Shown piece by piece: positions 1 through 6,300 of a stretch of 8,307 nucleotides of DNA. The stretch comes from an uncultured Pseudomonadota bacterium. GTDB taxonomy: Bacteria > Pseudomonadota > Gammaproteobacteria > Methylococcales > Methylomonadaceae. Made by a program: the position numbers and the translations under genes. Under the pieces are notes generated by a model. It saw only the letters and a list, made by a program, of their open reading frames with translations, was not told the DNA's origin and did no database searches. The first letter of the stretch is position 1. Each line of letters begins with the position of its first letter. The DNA is taken from assembly GCA_903931355.1 (NCBI GenBank), contig CAIZCB010000229.1, positions 1 to 8,307 on the forward strand, read 5' to 3'.

Positions 1-500
1 GGCAAGATGCCGCCAATGGCGACTATCGGCAGATTTAAGCGCTGTTTAGCGATTCGCAAGGTTTCAATTTCCGCTGGTGCCGCTAAAGGCTTCGAGCCAG
101 AAGTGAAAAAGCGGCCAAACGCCACATAATCCGCACCTTGCTCCGCCATTGCTTGGGCTTTTTCGACATCGTTATAGCAAGAGGTACCGATAATTGCCTG
201 AGCGCCTAAGCGTTGTCTCGCATAAGCAATTTCACCATCGTCACGGCCTAAATGCACACCATCAGCGCCCACTGCTAAAGCTAATTCGACATCATCATTA
301 ATCAAAAAAGGCGCTTGATATTGATGACAAATTTGTAATAACTGTGACGCCAAAGCCAGCGCATCTAACGGCGCTTTATCTCGATATTGCACCAACACCG
401 CGCCACCTTTCAAAGCCGCTTCGACTTCGGCGACCACTTGCACAATGGTTTTACCTTCGGGTTGAGTGATGGCATATAAGCCACGTTGCGGCAGGTTCAT
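1..500 (-). CDS. thiE: Thiamine phosphate synthase, ThiE (3' end cut by window edge)
   Basis: Joins HMP-pyrophosphate and the thiazole phosphate to make thiamine monophosphate in the cytoplasm. The visible part is 166 residues of a family of roughly 210. Translated by hand from the ATG at 500, it gives a TIM-barrel ThiE: QYRDK at 38-42, LINDD at 66-70, GVHLGRDD at 81-88, GTSCYN at 105-110, the phosphate-binding segment FGRFFTSGSKP at 128-138, and VAIGGI at 160-165. The C-terminal roughly 45 residues lie outside the window. The ATG overlaps the thiD stop (ATGA), so the two are probably translationally coupled, and thiD supplies its pyrimidine substrate. The start is set by this overlap and by homology at residue 8 (LYAIT). 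Family assignment is secure. Confidence 0.95.
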   Translation of the reverse strand, partial: MNLPQRGLYAITQPEGKTIVQVVAEVEAALKGGAVLVQYRDKAPLDALALASQLLQICHQYQAPFLINDDVELALAVGADGVHLGRDDGEIAYARQRLGAQAIIGTSCYNDVEKAQAMAEQGADYVAFGRFFTSGSKPLAAPAEIETLRIAKQRLNLPIVAIGGIL

Positions 501-1279
501 GATTCCACCCAAAATAAACGATTCGGATTGTGTTGGCCTTGGCCGGGTTGATAGGCTTCAGATAGCGATTGCCAAGTAAATTCTTGGGCTTCGGCGACTG
601 CGGTAAACGGGTCTAAACCTTGCGCGAGTAGGGCGGCAATCGCGCTGGCTAAAGTACAGCCAGAGCCATGATAACTATCCGGTAAGCGTTGCCAATGAAA
701 GGTTTCAGTTTTTTGTTCGGGCATGAATAATTGATTATTGACCAAATCTGATGCTTCATGAGTACCGGTAATCAACACATAATCCGCACCTTTGGCCTGT
801 AAAGCCCAACCCGCTTCGACTAAATCTTTACACTGCGCTAAACGCCGCGCTTCTTCACTATTCGGCGTCAAGATTGTGGTTAATGGCAGCAATAATTGAT
901 TGATGGCGTCCAATAGTTGTTGATTGCCTAGCGCTGTGCCACCGCCAGCAGCTAAAACCGGATCAAGCACCACGGGAATTCGTGGATATTGCAGCAAGAT
1001 TTGTTGAATCGCTTTAGCGGTTTGGTGATGACCAATCAAACCAATTTTGAAGGCTGACACTGAAAAATCGGCTAACACGGTTTCCGCTTGTTGAATAATG
1101 TCCTCAGGCTGTTGCGGAATCAGCTTTTTAACATTACGGCTGTCTTGCTCAGTTAAGGCGGTAATCACACTGGCGCAATGGCATTGGTGGCTGATAATGG
1201 TTTCAATGTCGGCTTGGATCCCCGCGCCGCCACTGGGATCGTGTCCCGAAAAACATAGCACTACTGGTTTTTGACTCAT
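497..1279 (-). CDS. thiD: Hydroxymethylpyrimidine / phosphomethylpyrimidine kinase, ThiD
   Basis: Phosphorylates HMP, then HMP-P, to give the HMP-pyrophosphate used by ThiE. The 260-residue length is normal for single-domain ThiD, with no fused ThiE or TenA domain. Ribokinase-fold signatures are visible: the substrate loop SGHDPSGGAGIQAD at 11-24, LDPV at 105-108, TPN at 138-140, and the anion-hole/catalytic motif HGSGCTLASA at 204-213, where Cys208 is the expected catalytic cysteine and Gly-Ser-Gly replaces the commoner Gly-Thr-Gly. The TEQDSRNV segment at 43-50 stands where TVQDTRGV is usual, so this is a somewhat diverged gammaproteobacterial type. The start ATG overlaps the stop of the upstream ligase gene by 4 bases and the stop overlaps thiE by 4 bases. 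No separate promoter or TPP riboswitch is visible in front of it. Confidence 0.95.
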   Translation of the reverse strand: MSQKPVVLCFSGHDPSGGAGIQADIETIISHQCHCASVITALTEQDSRNVKKLIPQQPEDIIQQAETVLADFSVSAFKIGLIGHHQTAKAIQQILLQYPRIPVVLDPVLAAGGGTALGNQQLLDAINQLLLPLTTILTPNSEEARRLAQCKDLVEAGWALQAKGADYVLITGTHEASDLVNNQLFMPEQKTETFHWQRLPDSYHGSGCTLASAIAALLAQGLDPFTAVAEAQEFTWQSLSEAYQPGQGQHNPNRLFWVES

Positions 1280-3231
1280 GCCACCGCTCCATTCAGTAAC
1301 TGTAAGAATTCAGCTTCGCTAATCACCGTCACACCTTTGTCTTGAGCCGCATTGATTTTGTTCGCGCCAACATTATCACCAGCCACCAGATAATTGGTTT
1401 TAGCTGAAACCGAGCTGCCGACTTTAGCGCCTTTAGCTTTGGCTTGTTTGCTGAGTTCATCGCGTGAACCGCTGTGCAAAGTGCCAGTAAACACCAAGGT
1501 TTTTCCCGCTAGAGGATGATCGGTTGCACTGGCTTGCTGTTGGCTGTTTTGTAGATTAAAACCCAGCGCAATTAATTGATCATAAAGTGGTTTGATGTTG
1601 GCAAAACCTTCAGTAATCACCGAGGCGGTTTTCTCGGCAAAGCCTTCAATCGCGACAATTTCAGCTTCTGTCAGATTAAAAATTTCGTCCAATCGGTAAT
1701 GACTTAACAGGCGCTCGCAGTTACCCAGCCCCATTCTAAATACCCCAAACGCCGCCAAAAACCGCCAATCTTCAATCGCTTCACCGCGACTACGTTGCAA
1801 TTGATCAAGCAGGTTTTTCGATTGTTTAGGGCCAAAGCCCATGCTTTCAAATTGTTCTAAATTCAGCTGATAAATTTCATCAACCCGACGAATACCAAAC
1901 TCATACAGTTTCTTAATGGTTGCCGCGCCAAAGCCGTCATTGTTTTTTAACACCCGAAAGAAATGCTCCATGCTGTTGCTGATTTGTGCAGGGCAGGCCA
2001 GATTATTCGGGCAAATCAGATAATCATTATCCCAAATCAAATCATGGCCGCAGCTTGGGCAATGCTCAGGAATTTGCGGCTCAACTGCTTTAAGCACTTG
2101 TTCAATTTTCGGAATCACCTCGCCAGAACGCGCCAATTGAATCACTGCGCCGGGGCCGATGCCTTTCTCCAACACCATTTTGTAATGATGAGCGGTGGCT
2201 CTTGATAATAAAGCCCCGCTTAAACGCACTGGCTCTAATTCGGCAACTGGGGTAATTCGTCCAGAACGTGACGTTTGTGGGGTGATGCTGATGATTTTGA
2301 CTTCAGCAGTCTGTAAGTTTTCTTTATAAGCCAATTGCCAGCGGTGATGATGACGAGTTGCGCCCATCGCTTGCTTCAAGGTGTCGTTGGTAATTTCTAA
2401 AATCACCCCGTCAACATCAACATCCAGCTTATGCCAGATATCTTTGATAATGCTGTCGAAATCAGCAATCAACTCCGCCCAAACCCCGCACCAAGCCGGT
2501 AATAAAGCAAACGGATAAAACACCGCAGCGCCATCGGCAATTGCTTGTTCAGCGTGTTGATCTAATTGTTTTTCTTTGATGACACTGGCTTGAAAGTTGC
2601 GTGAGTTGTCAAAAAAGTCGGCTAAATGTTCGGCAAAATAACTGCGGATCACCACAATTTCCCCAGCACCTAAGCCACGAGCGCCTTGATTAGCCACTTG
2701 TAAACCGCGCTCGAAGACGCGGCTAATGTCCTGACCTTTACGACCATCGCCACGGGTATAAAGTGTTTGGCCATCGTCATAAGCGGCATAGCCGTCTAAT
2801 TTGGGACTGACTTTGAATTGCAACTCGGCAAAATTGATGTCTAATTCAGCCGCTGCTTTTTCAATTCGCGCTGCCCAGCGTTCGACATCATCCCGACCGT
2901 AAGCTTTTTCGGTAGACAGCATGATGACCGGTAAATCGACGGTTTTGCCAGCGAATTGCGGTTCGGGTTCGACGCTGTCAAGTAAGGGATGATCGGGGAT
3001 GCGGCGTTTTAATTCGGCTAAAAAAACATGATCGTAATCAGCATCGCTAATTATTGGCTCGCCGCCACGATATAAAGCATTAACCAGTTGTAAAAAGGCG
3101 ATTAATGCTTGATCTGAACAGGCGGTTAAATCTTGGGGATTTTGGCTTAATACCAAAAAGCTGGCTTGATCCAGCGGATTAAAATCCAACCCAGCTTGCT
3201 GGATTAGTAAAAGTTGATTGTCGGTGAGCAT
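1276..3231 (-). CDS. Diverged NAD-dependent DNA ligase (LigA-like, full domain set)
   Basis: Predicted to seal nicks by forming a ligase-AMP intermediate from NAD+. The 651 residues follow LigA order: domain Ia to about 70 (DADYD at 63-67), nucleotidyltransferase to about 305 with the adenylation lysine K144 in KLDG, TRGDG at 159-163, Glu191, SRN with Arg211, VDG at 273-275 and AYK with Lys303; an OB fold to about 385; a Cys4 zinc finger (Cys391, 394, 407, 413); helix-hairpin-helix repeats to about 565; and a BRCT domain at 572-648. Unlike LigB it keeps the zinc finger and BRCT. It departs from the canonical enzyme at positions that are usually conserved: SPKLDG instead of E-x-K-x-D-G, VILE where VIK is usual, Lys219 in place of the second arginine after the NPRN-type motif, and Leu-Tyr in place of the NMN-binding Tyr-His. 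It is probably an accessory paralogue; the main ligA would be elsewhere. The ATG at 3231 has no clear Shine-Dalgarno sequence. Confidence 0.88.
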   Translation of the reverse strand: MLTDNQLLLIQQAGLDFNPLDQASFLVLSQNPQDLTACSDQALIAFLQLVNALYRGGEPIISDADYDHVFLAELKRRIPDHPLLDSVEPEPQFAGKTVDLPVIMLSTEKAYGRDDVERWAARIEKAAAELDINFAELQFKVSPKLDGYAAYDDGQTLYTRGDGRKGQDISRVFERGLQVANQGARGLGAGEIVVIRSYFAEHLADFFDNSRNFQASVIKEKQLDQHAEQAIADGAAVFYPFALLPAWCGVWAELIADFDSIIKDIWHKLDVDVDGVILEITNDTLKQAMGATRHHHRWQLAYKENLQTAEVKIISITPQTSRSGRITPVAELEPVRLSGALLSRATAHHYKMVLEKGIGPGAVIQLARSGEVIPKIEQVLKAVEPQIPEHCPSCGHDLIWDNDYLICPNNLACPAQISNSMEHFFRVLKNNDGFGAATIKKLYEFGIRRVDEIYQLNLEQFESMGFGPKQSKNLLDQLQRSRGEAIEDWRFLAAFGVFRMGLGNCERLLSHYRLDEIFNLTEAEIVAIEGFAEKTASVITEGFANIKPLYDQLIALGFNLQNSQQQASATDHPLAGKTLVFTGTLHSGSRDELSKQAKAKGAKVGSSVSAKTNYLVAGDNVGANKINAAQDKGVTVISEAEFLQLLNGAVA

Positions 3232-3261
3232 AACAGGGGAGGTTTGTTGCTTTAGGTCGAG

Positions 3262-3290
3262 ATTATAACCGTCATTCGATTACAGCTCGA
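3262..3290 (-). promoter_or_regulatory. Promoter candidate for the ligase-thiD-thiE operon
   Basis: Read on the minus strand there is a perfect TATAAT -10 box (positions 3267-3262). Seventeen bases upstream is a weak -35, TCGAGC (3290-3285, 3 of 6 matches). Transcription would begin near 3254, leaving a leader of only about 23 bases before the ligase ATG. That is too short for a TPP riboswitch. It is the only promoter-like signal seen for the three-gene operon. Confidence 0.5.
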
Positions 3291-3353
3291 CTTTACGCAG
3301 TATTTATGATTTTGATGTGATCAGCTCTGGCAATGCATCCTTAGAATTTCTGA

Positions 3354-3454
3354 AACACTTTTCTTTGTCATCCCGTTAGGGATCGCTTGATTTTAAAGAT
3401 ATTGAATCACTTAGAGTTCAAGGGATTCCTAACGGAATGACAAAACGAAATGTT
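3354..3454. repeat. 101-bp imperfect inverted-repeat element (MITE/REP-like)
   Basis: The inner arms 3364-3390 and 3418-3444 are 27 bp each and pair with three mismatches; each contains a core of the form TTTGTCAT-C/T-CCGTTAGG. Weaker symmetry continues outward to AACA at 3354-3357 and TGTT at 3451-3454. The spacer is 27 bases and AT-rich. As RNA it would fold into one long hairpin from either strand, but no T-tract follows it, so it is not a standard terminator. The form is that of a dispersed, non-autonomous repeat. Copy number cannot be seen from one window. Confidence 0.7.
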
Positions 3455-3479
3455 AAGGCAATTAAATAAAGGACTGATT

Positions 3480-3504
3480 GTTTAAAGCCCTATGGTCTTT
3501 AAAC
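3480..3504. repeat. Short palindrome GTTTAAAG-N9-CTTTAAAC
   Basis: Perfect 8-bp arms (3480-3487 and 3497-3504) surround a 9-base loop. No T-tract or neighbouring promoter gives it a function; it could be an operator-like dyad or part of a decayed repeat. Confidence 0.4.
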
Positions 3505-3575
3505 CAAAATAGTTATCTATAAAGCCACAGGCTTACCTTCAACATTATTGACTTGGCGATTGCTATTGGCTTCTT

Positions 3576-3642
3576 CATTCTCGGGAAGGCGGGAATCTAG
3601 GTTATTGGCTTCGAGGTCTGGATTCCCGTTTTCGCGGGAATG
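3576..3642. repeat. Inverted pair of dRS3-type repeats
   Basis: The right unit, 3622-3641, matches the ATTCCC-N8-GGGAAT pattern exactly. The left unit, 3577-3596, matches with one change (ATTCTC). In 25-bp form (3576-3600 and 3618-3642) the two are inverted copies with five mismatches, separated by 17 bases. Each unit is also a small hairpin on its own, with 7-bp arms. This 20-bp pattern is known as dRS3 in Neisseria, where it occurs in many copies and serves as an insertion target for filamentous phage; similar repeats occur in other proteobacteria. Assignment here rests on the pattern only. Confidence 0.65.
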
Positions 3643-3673
3643 GCTGAAATTCTTGGGTCAGTTATCAGCAAAC

Positions 3674-3706
3674 AAAAAAAGGCGACCAAGAACAGCAGGT
3701 CGCCTT
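3674..3706 (-). terminator. Intrinsic terminator of the purE-purK-zur operon
   Basis: On the minus strand a perfect 9-bp stem (AAGGCGACC at 3706-3698 pairing with GGTCGCCTT at 3687-3679) closes a 10-base loop and runs directly into a run of seven T residues (3680-3674). It lies about 125 bases downstream of the zur stop. The plus strand has no T-run after the stem, so it should act in one direction only. Confidence 0.85.
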
Positions 3707-3829
3707 AGAGAGTCTATCTATCTTTCAAGAGGATTTATGCCAAAGACAGGAGGTGGAAAGCGTCTGACATGGGTTTATTCTAGTGATAAGCGCCCAATCG
3801 ATCTTGATATGGATCAACAAATAGTCAGT

Positions 3830-4303
3830 TTATGTGTTTTTATCACTACAACTTTGGCATAAACCGTGAATTTCGAGGGTTTTGCGTTGGGCAATAAAGC
3901 CCGCTTGCTGTAATTCAGTTGCCAACGCGGCTAAAACTGGACTGGCCTCGCGTTCTTCGATGTTGTGACAAACAGTGCAAATCAACAGCAATTGATCGTG
4001 TTGAATCCCTGAACAATGACAGCCCACAAAAGCATTTAAACTTTCAACCCGATGAATCAGCCCTTGTTCCAACAGAAAATCCAAAGCACGATAAACCGTT
4101 GACGGCTTGGCGGCATCGTTAATTGGTCGCAGTTGGTCTAACAAATCGTAGGCTTTAATCGCTTTGTGACTATTCCAAATCAATTCCAAAGTCTTGCGGC
4201 GAATTGGGGTTAGCAATGCGCCGCGTTCTTTACAGAGTTGTTCGGCAGCAGCCAAGGCGCTGTGGATGCATTGGCTGTGGTCGTGATGCAGATGCTCAGT
4301 CAT
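3830..4303 (-). CDS. zur: Zinc uptake regulator Zur (Fur family)
   Basis: Zinc-sensing repressor that, with Zn(II) bound, shuts off zinc uptake genes; cytoplasmic and normally dimeric. At 157 residues it is typical for the family. The winged helix is near-identical in pattern to enterobacterial Zur: LTPIRRKTLELI at 31-42, AYDLLDQLRP at 51-60, and the recognition helix region KPSTVYRALDFLLEQG at 66-81. Structural zinc ligands are visible as C109-x2-C112 and C149-x2-C152. A regulatory site is likely formed by His84, Cys95 (or Cys97), His102 and a glutamate in IEERE (116-119). An N-terminal HLHHDHSQCIH cluster (4-14) is an added potential metal ligand. The ATG directly follows the purK stop (TAAATG) with no clear ribosome site, so it is translated by coupling within the purE operon. 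Confidence 0.92.
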   Translation of the reverse strand: MTEHLHHDHSQCIHSALAAAEQLCKERGALLTPIRRKTLELIWNSHKAIKAYDLLDQLRPINDAAKPSTVYRALDFLLEQGLIHRVESLNAFVGCHCSGIQHDQLLLICTVCHNIEEREASPVLAALATELQQAGFIAQRKTLEIHGLCQSCSDKNT

Positions 4304-5398
4304 TTAGGAGTCGTCAACTTGGTCGGCTAAAGCGGCTAAGGTGGTGAGTGATTGTTTGAATAAATTGGCGTCATCGGCTCTAACCGTCGCATGCGCCACT
4401 TTACGTCCTTTGCGAGGAGATTTGTCGTACAAATGCAAATGGGCGTTATCTAATGCCAAGATTTGTTGATCATCGGCTAAACCACCGATGAAATTGACCA
4501 TCGCTGCATAACCACGAGCTTGGGTTGAACCCAATGGCAAATCCAAAATGGCGCGTAAGTGATTTTCAAATTGACTGGTTTCGCTGCCTTCAATCGTCCA
4601 GTGACCGGAATTGTGGACGCGAGGCGCAAATTCATTAGCTAACAATTCACCCTTAACATCAAACAATTCCAAAGCAATCACGCCCACGTAATTCAATGCT
4701 TCTAACAAACTGCGAACATAGGTTTCGGCTTTGCTTTGTAGCGGATCGTTAGTTTTGCATTCAGCAACTCGCAAGATGCCGCCTTTATGACTGTTTTCTG
4801 AGAGCGGATAAAACACGATGTCGCCAGATGGGCGACGTGCGGCAATGATCGACACTTCACGCTGAAAAGGCACAAAGCCTTCAATAATCGAAGCCGCGCC
4901 ATTCATCGCTTGCCAAGCAGCGGCTAATTCGCTTTCGGCTTTAATCACCACTTGGCCTTTGCCGTCGTAACCCATGCGGCGGCTTTTCAAAATCGCTGGA
5001 TAACCGATGCTAGGCATTGCTTGGTGCAAATCTGCCAAGCTATCAATCGCCGCAAATGGCGCGGTGCCGATATTCAATTGTTTGAAGAAGTTTTTTTCCT
5101 GCAAACGGTCTTGAGCAACTGCTAAGGCATTGGCGGGTGGGTAAACTGTGGTGTGGCTGGTTAAAAATTCAGCAACATGGGCGGGGACGTTTTCAAATTC
5201 ATAGGTGACCACATCGGCTTTTTCCGCTAATTCAGCCAATAAAGCCGGATCATCATAAGCGCCGTGTAAATGTTCACTTAAACCCGCCGCGCCAGCATTG
5301 GCATCAGGGTCTAAAACGATAAACTTCAAACCCAGCGGATAACCTGCTAAAGCGATCATCCGCGCTAATTGTCCACCACCTAAAATGCCGATTTTCAT
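4304..5398 (-). CDS. purK: N5-carboxyaminoimidazole ribonucleotide synthase, PurK
   Basis: ATP-grasp enzyme that carboxylates AIR with bicarbonate to give N5-CAIR, the substrate of PurE, in de novo purine synthesis. The 364-residue length is normal. Visible signatures: the N-terminal [11 protein letters not shown] at 4-14, TYEFENVP at 65-72, the ATP-grasp loop [14 protein letters not shown] at 136-149, [11 protein letters not shown] at 173-183, and the metal/active-site segment [16 protein letters not shown] at 255-270 followed by [16 protein letters not shown]. The start ATG overlaps the purE stop by 4 bases (ATGA), and the stop abuts zur. Nothing is missing or truncated. Confidence 0.97.
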   Translation of the reverse strand: MKIGILGGGQLARMIALAGYPLGLKFIVLDPDANAGAAGLSEHLHGAYDDPALLAELAEKADVVTYEFENVPAHVAEFLTSHTTVYPPANALAVAQDRLQEKNFFKQLNIGTAPFAAIDSLADLHQAMPSIGYPAILKSRRMGYDGKGQVVIKAESELAAAWQAMNGAASIIEGFVPFQREVSIIAARRPSGDIVFYPLSENSHKGGILRVAECKTNDPLQSKAETYVRSLLEALNYVGVIALELFDVKGELLANEFAPRVHNSGHWTIEGSETSQFENHLRAILDLPLGSTQARGYAAMVNFIGGLADDQQILALDNAHLHLYDKSPRKGRKVAHATVRADDANLFKQSLTTLAALADQVDDS

Positions 5399-5892
5399 GC
5401 CTGCACCTGTCTTGGATCTGGATTAGCGTTGACGTTATCGGTTTGTTGCTGGCGATAAGCTTCAAGAGCAGGGCGGTATTGTGGGTGTTTATTGCTGATA
5501 ATCGCTGCGGCCAGTAAAGCGGCGTTAATCGCACCGGCTTTGCCAATTGCCAAAGTGCCGACTGGAATCCCGGCTGGCATTTGCACGATAGATAATAAAG
5601 AGTCCATGCCATTTAAGGCTTTCGATTGCACGGGAACGCCAAGCACAGGCACTGCGGTTTTAGCAGCAGTCATGCCAGGTAAGTGCGCTGCGCCACCGGC
5701 TCCAGCGATAATCACTTCCAAACCTTTGCTTTCTGCGCTTTCCGCATATTGAAACAGCTTATCGGGCGTGCGATGCGCCGAAACAACCTCGACTTCGTGA
5801 GGAATATTAAGATGCTCAAGTGTTTGTGCAGCATGTTGCATGGTTTCCCAGTCTGACGTGGAACCCATGATGATGCCAATTAATGCGGTCAT
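5395..5892 (-). CDS. purE: N5-CAIR mutase, PurE class I
   Basis: Moves the carboxyl group of N5-CAIR to carbon 4 to give CAIR, directly after PurK. At 165 residues it is the usual single-domain bacterial class I enzyme. Motifs: [11 protein letters not shown] at 8-18, SAHRTPD with catalytic-type His40 at 38-44, [12 protein letters not shown] at 63-74, and [22 protein letters not shown] at 85-106. The start is placed at 5892 rather than the longer open frame at 5922 because GGAG lies 7 bases upstream of this ATG and the family begins here; the extra ten residues ([10 protein letters not shown]) look like untranslated leader. First gene of the purE-purK-zur operon. Confidence 0.96.
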   Translation of the reverse strand: MTALIGIIMGSTSDWETMQHAAQTLEHLNIPHEVEVVSAHRTPDKLFQYAESAESKGLEVIIAGAGGAAHLPGMTAAKTAVPVLGVPVQSKALNGMDSLLSIVQMPAGIPVGTLAIGKAGAINAALLAAAIISNKHPQYRPALEAYRQQQTDNVNANPDPRQVQA

Positions 5893-5899
5893 GCAAAAT

Positions 5900-5903
5900 C
5901 TCC
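5900..5903 (-). promoter_or_regulatory. Ribosome binding site that fixes the purE start
   Basis: GGAG on the minus strand, 7 bases before the ATG at 5892. It lies inside the longer open frame, and so favours the shorter 165-residue PurE. Confidence 0.7.
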
Positions 5904-5930
5904 GGTATCTGCAATAAAACAAGGGCGGGG

Positions 5931-5939
5931 ATTATCGCA
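5931..5939 (-). promoter_or_regulatory. Extended -10 promoter candidate for purE-purK-zur
   Basis: Minus-strand TGCGATAAT gives a TG-N extended -10 with GATAAT (5 of 6 matches to TATAAT). No good -35 hexamer is found 16-18 bases upstream, as is common for extended -10 promoters. The predicted leader is about 30 bases. A PurR-like half sequence (GCAAAC) lies just upstream but the second half is absent, so no operator is claimed. Confidence 0.4.
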
Positions 5940-5964
5940 TAAAAGGTGGGTTTGCTTGGTGCTG

Positions 5965-5995
5965 TTGATTTTTGATGTGCGGTGTAGACTATGAT
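5965..5995 (+). promoter_or_regulatory. Weak promoter candidate for the DUF2442 gene
   Basis: TTGATT (5965-5970) and TATGAT (5990-5995, 5 of 6) are separated by 19 bases, longer than ideal. This would start RNA near 6002, leaving a leader of about 25 bases. It is divergent from the purE promoter within the same short gap. Confidence 0.3.
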
Positions 5996-6015
5996 TTTCA
6001 GACGATTGCGCCTTT

Positions 6016-6019
6016 GGAG
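6016..6019 (+). promoter_or_regulatory. Ribosome binding site for the DUF2442 gene
   Basis: GGAG sits 7 bases before the ATG at 6027. An out-of-frame ATG at 6022 lies between them and is too close to the GGAG to be the likely start. Confidence 0.6.
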
Positions 6020-6026
6020 TAATGAA

Positions 6027-6269
6027 ATGAAACTAGAAAAAATTCAACATCTTGATGATTACTTGTTTTTGCTAACTTTTGAAACAGGTGAAGTAGTCAG
6101 AGCAAATTTAAAAATGTTAATTGGCGATTATGTCGATCAAAGTCAATTAGCCTCAGCTCGTGTCGATTCAGATTGGGGCTGTTTGGAATTCAATCATGGT
6201 CAAGTCGATATCGATCCCAAGACTTTATATCAATTTGTTATGACCCAAAAATATCAACAAGCCGCTTAA
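6027..6269 (+). CDS. DUF2442 domain-containing small protein
   Basis: An 80-residue protein of the DUF2442 type, judged from the pattern of a short beta-rich domain: a DDYLFLLTFETGEVVRAN stretch at 10-27, a central region ending in DWGCLEFNHGQVDIDPKTLY at 49-68, and a short tail. The molecular role of the family is not established. Members are often found beside a DUF4160 protein, and such pairs are sometimes listed as possible toxin-antitoxin modules. No DUF4160 partner is visible here: the upstream neighbour is divergent purE and the downstream one is chrA. The start at 6027 is preferred over an open-frame ATG at 5991 because it has a well-spaced GGAG and matches where the family usually begins. 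Confidence 0.8.
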   Translation: MKLEKIQHLDDYLFLLTFETGEVVRANLKMLIGDYVDQSQLASARVDSDWGCLEFNHGQVDIDPKTLYQFVMTQKYQQAA

Positions 6270-6300
6270 ATCAACTGGGTCTATCGTTTTTTATTGCTAA

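Larger units (their letters stand above)
3232..3829. other. Repeat-rich intergenic region of about 600 bases, no convincing gene
   Basis: This lies between the start of the ligase operon and the 3' end of zur. In order it holds the ligase-operon promoter (3262-3290), a 101-bp inverted-repeat element (3354-3454), a short palindrome (3480-3504), a five-pair hairpin AAGCC-aca-GGCTT (3522-3534), an inverted pair of dRS3-type repeats (3576-3642), and the terminator of the purE operon (3674-3706). The rest, 3707-3829, is the probable 3' untranslated region of zur. A plus-strand open frame across 3548-3862 runs through the repeats and the terminator and has no recognisable domain, so it is not called as a gene. 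Confidence 0.7.

Noticed and set aside
1963..2205. 80-codon plus-strand open frame inside the ligase gene
   Set aside because: It is antisense to the zinc-finger and OB-fold coding region, has no ribosome site and resembles no family; a shadow frame.
3232..3330. TPP riboswitch in front of the thiD/thiE operon
   Set aside because: The predicted leader is about 23 bases and no CTGAGA-type THI-box core was found in the minus-strand upstream sequence.
3364..3444. Inverted repeat as a transcription terminator
   Set aside because: No T-tract follows the stem on either strand, and it lies beyond the clear terminator of the purE operon and upstream of the ligase promoter.
3354..3642. CRISPR array
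   Set aside because: The repeats are inverted pairs of two unrelated types, not regularly spaced direct repeats, and no cas gene is nearby.
3548..3862. 104-codon plus-strand open frame
   Set aside because: It runs through the dRS3-type repeats, the terminator stem and the zur 3' end, and the translation shows no domain. Only its last 41 codons have a ribosome site, which is reported separately as weak.
5304..5612. 102-codon minus-strand open frame spanning the purE-purK junction
   Set aside because: It overlaps two well-supported genes in another frame and has low-complexity translation without a domain.
5937..5960. PurR operator upstream of purE
   Set aside because: Only a GCAAAC half-match is present; the palindromic second half is missing.
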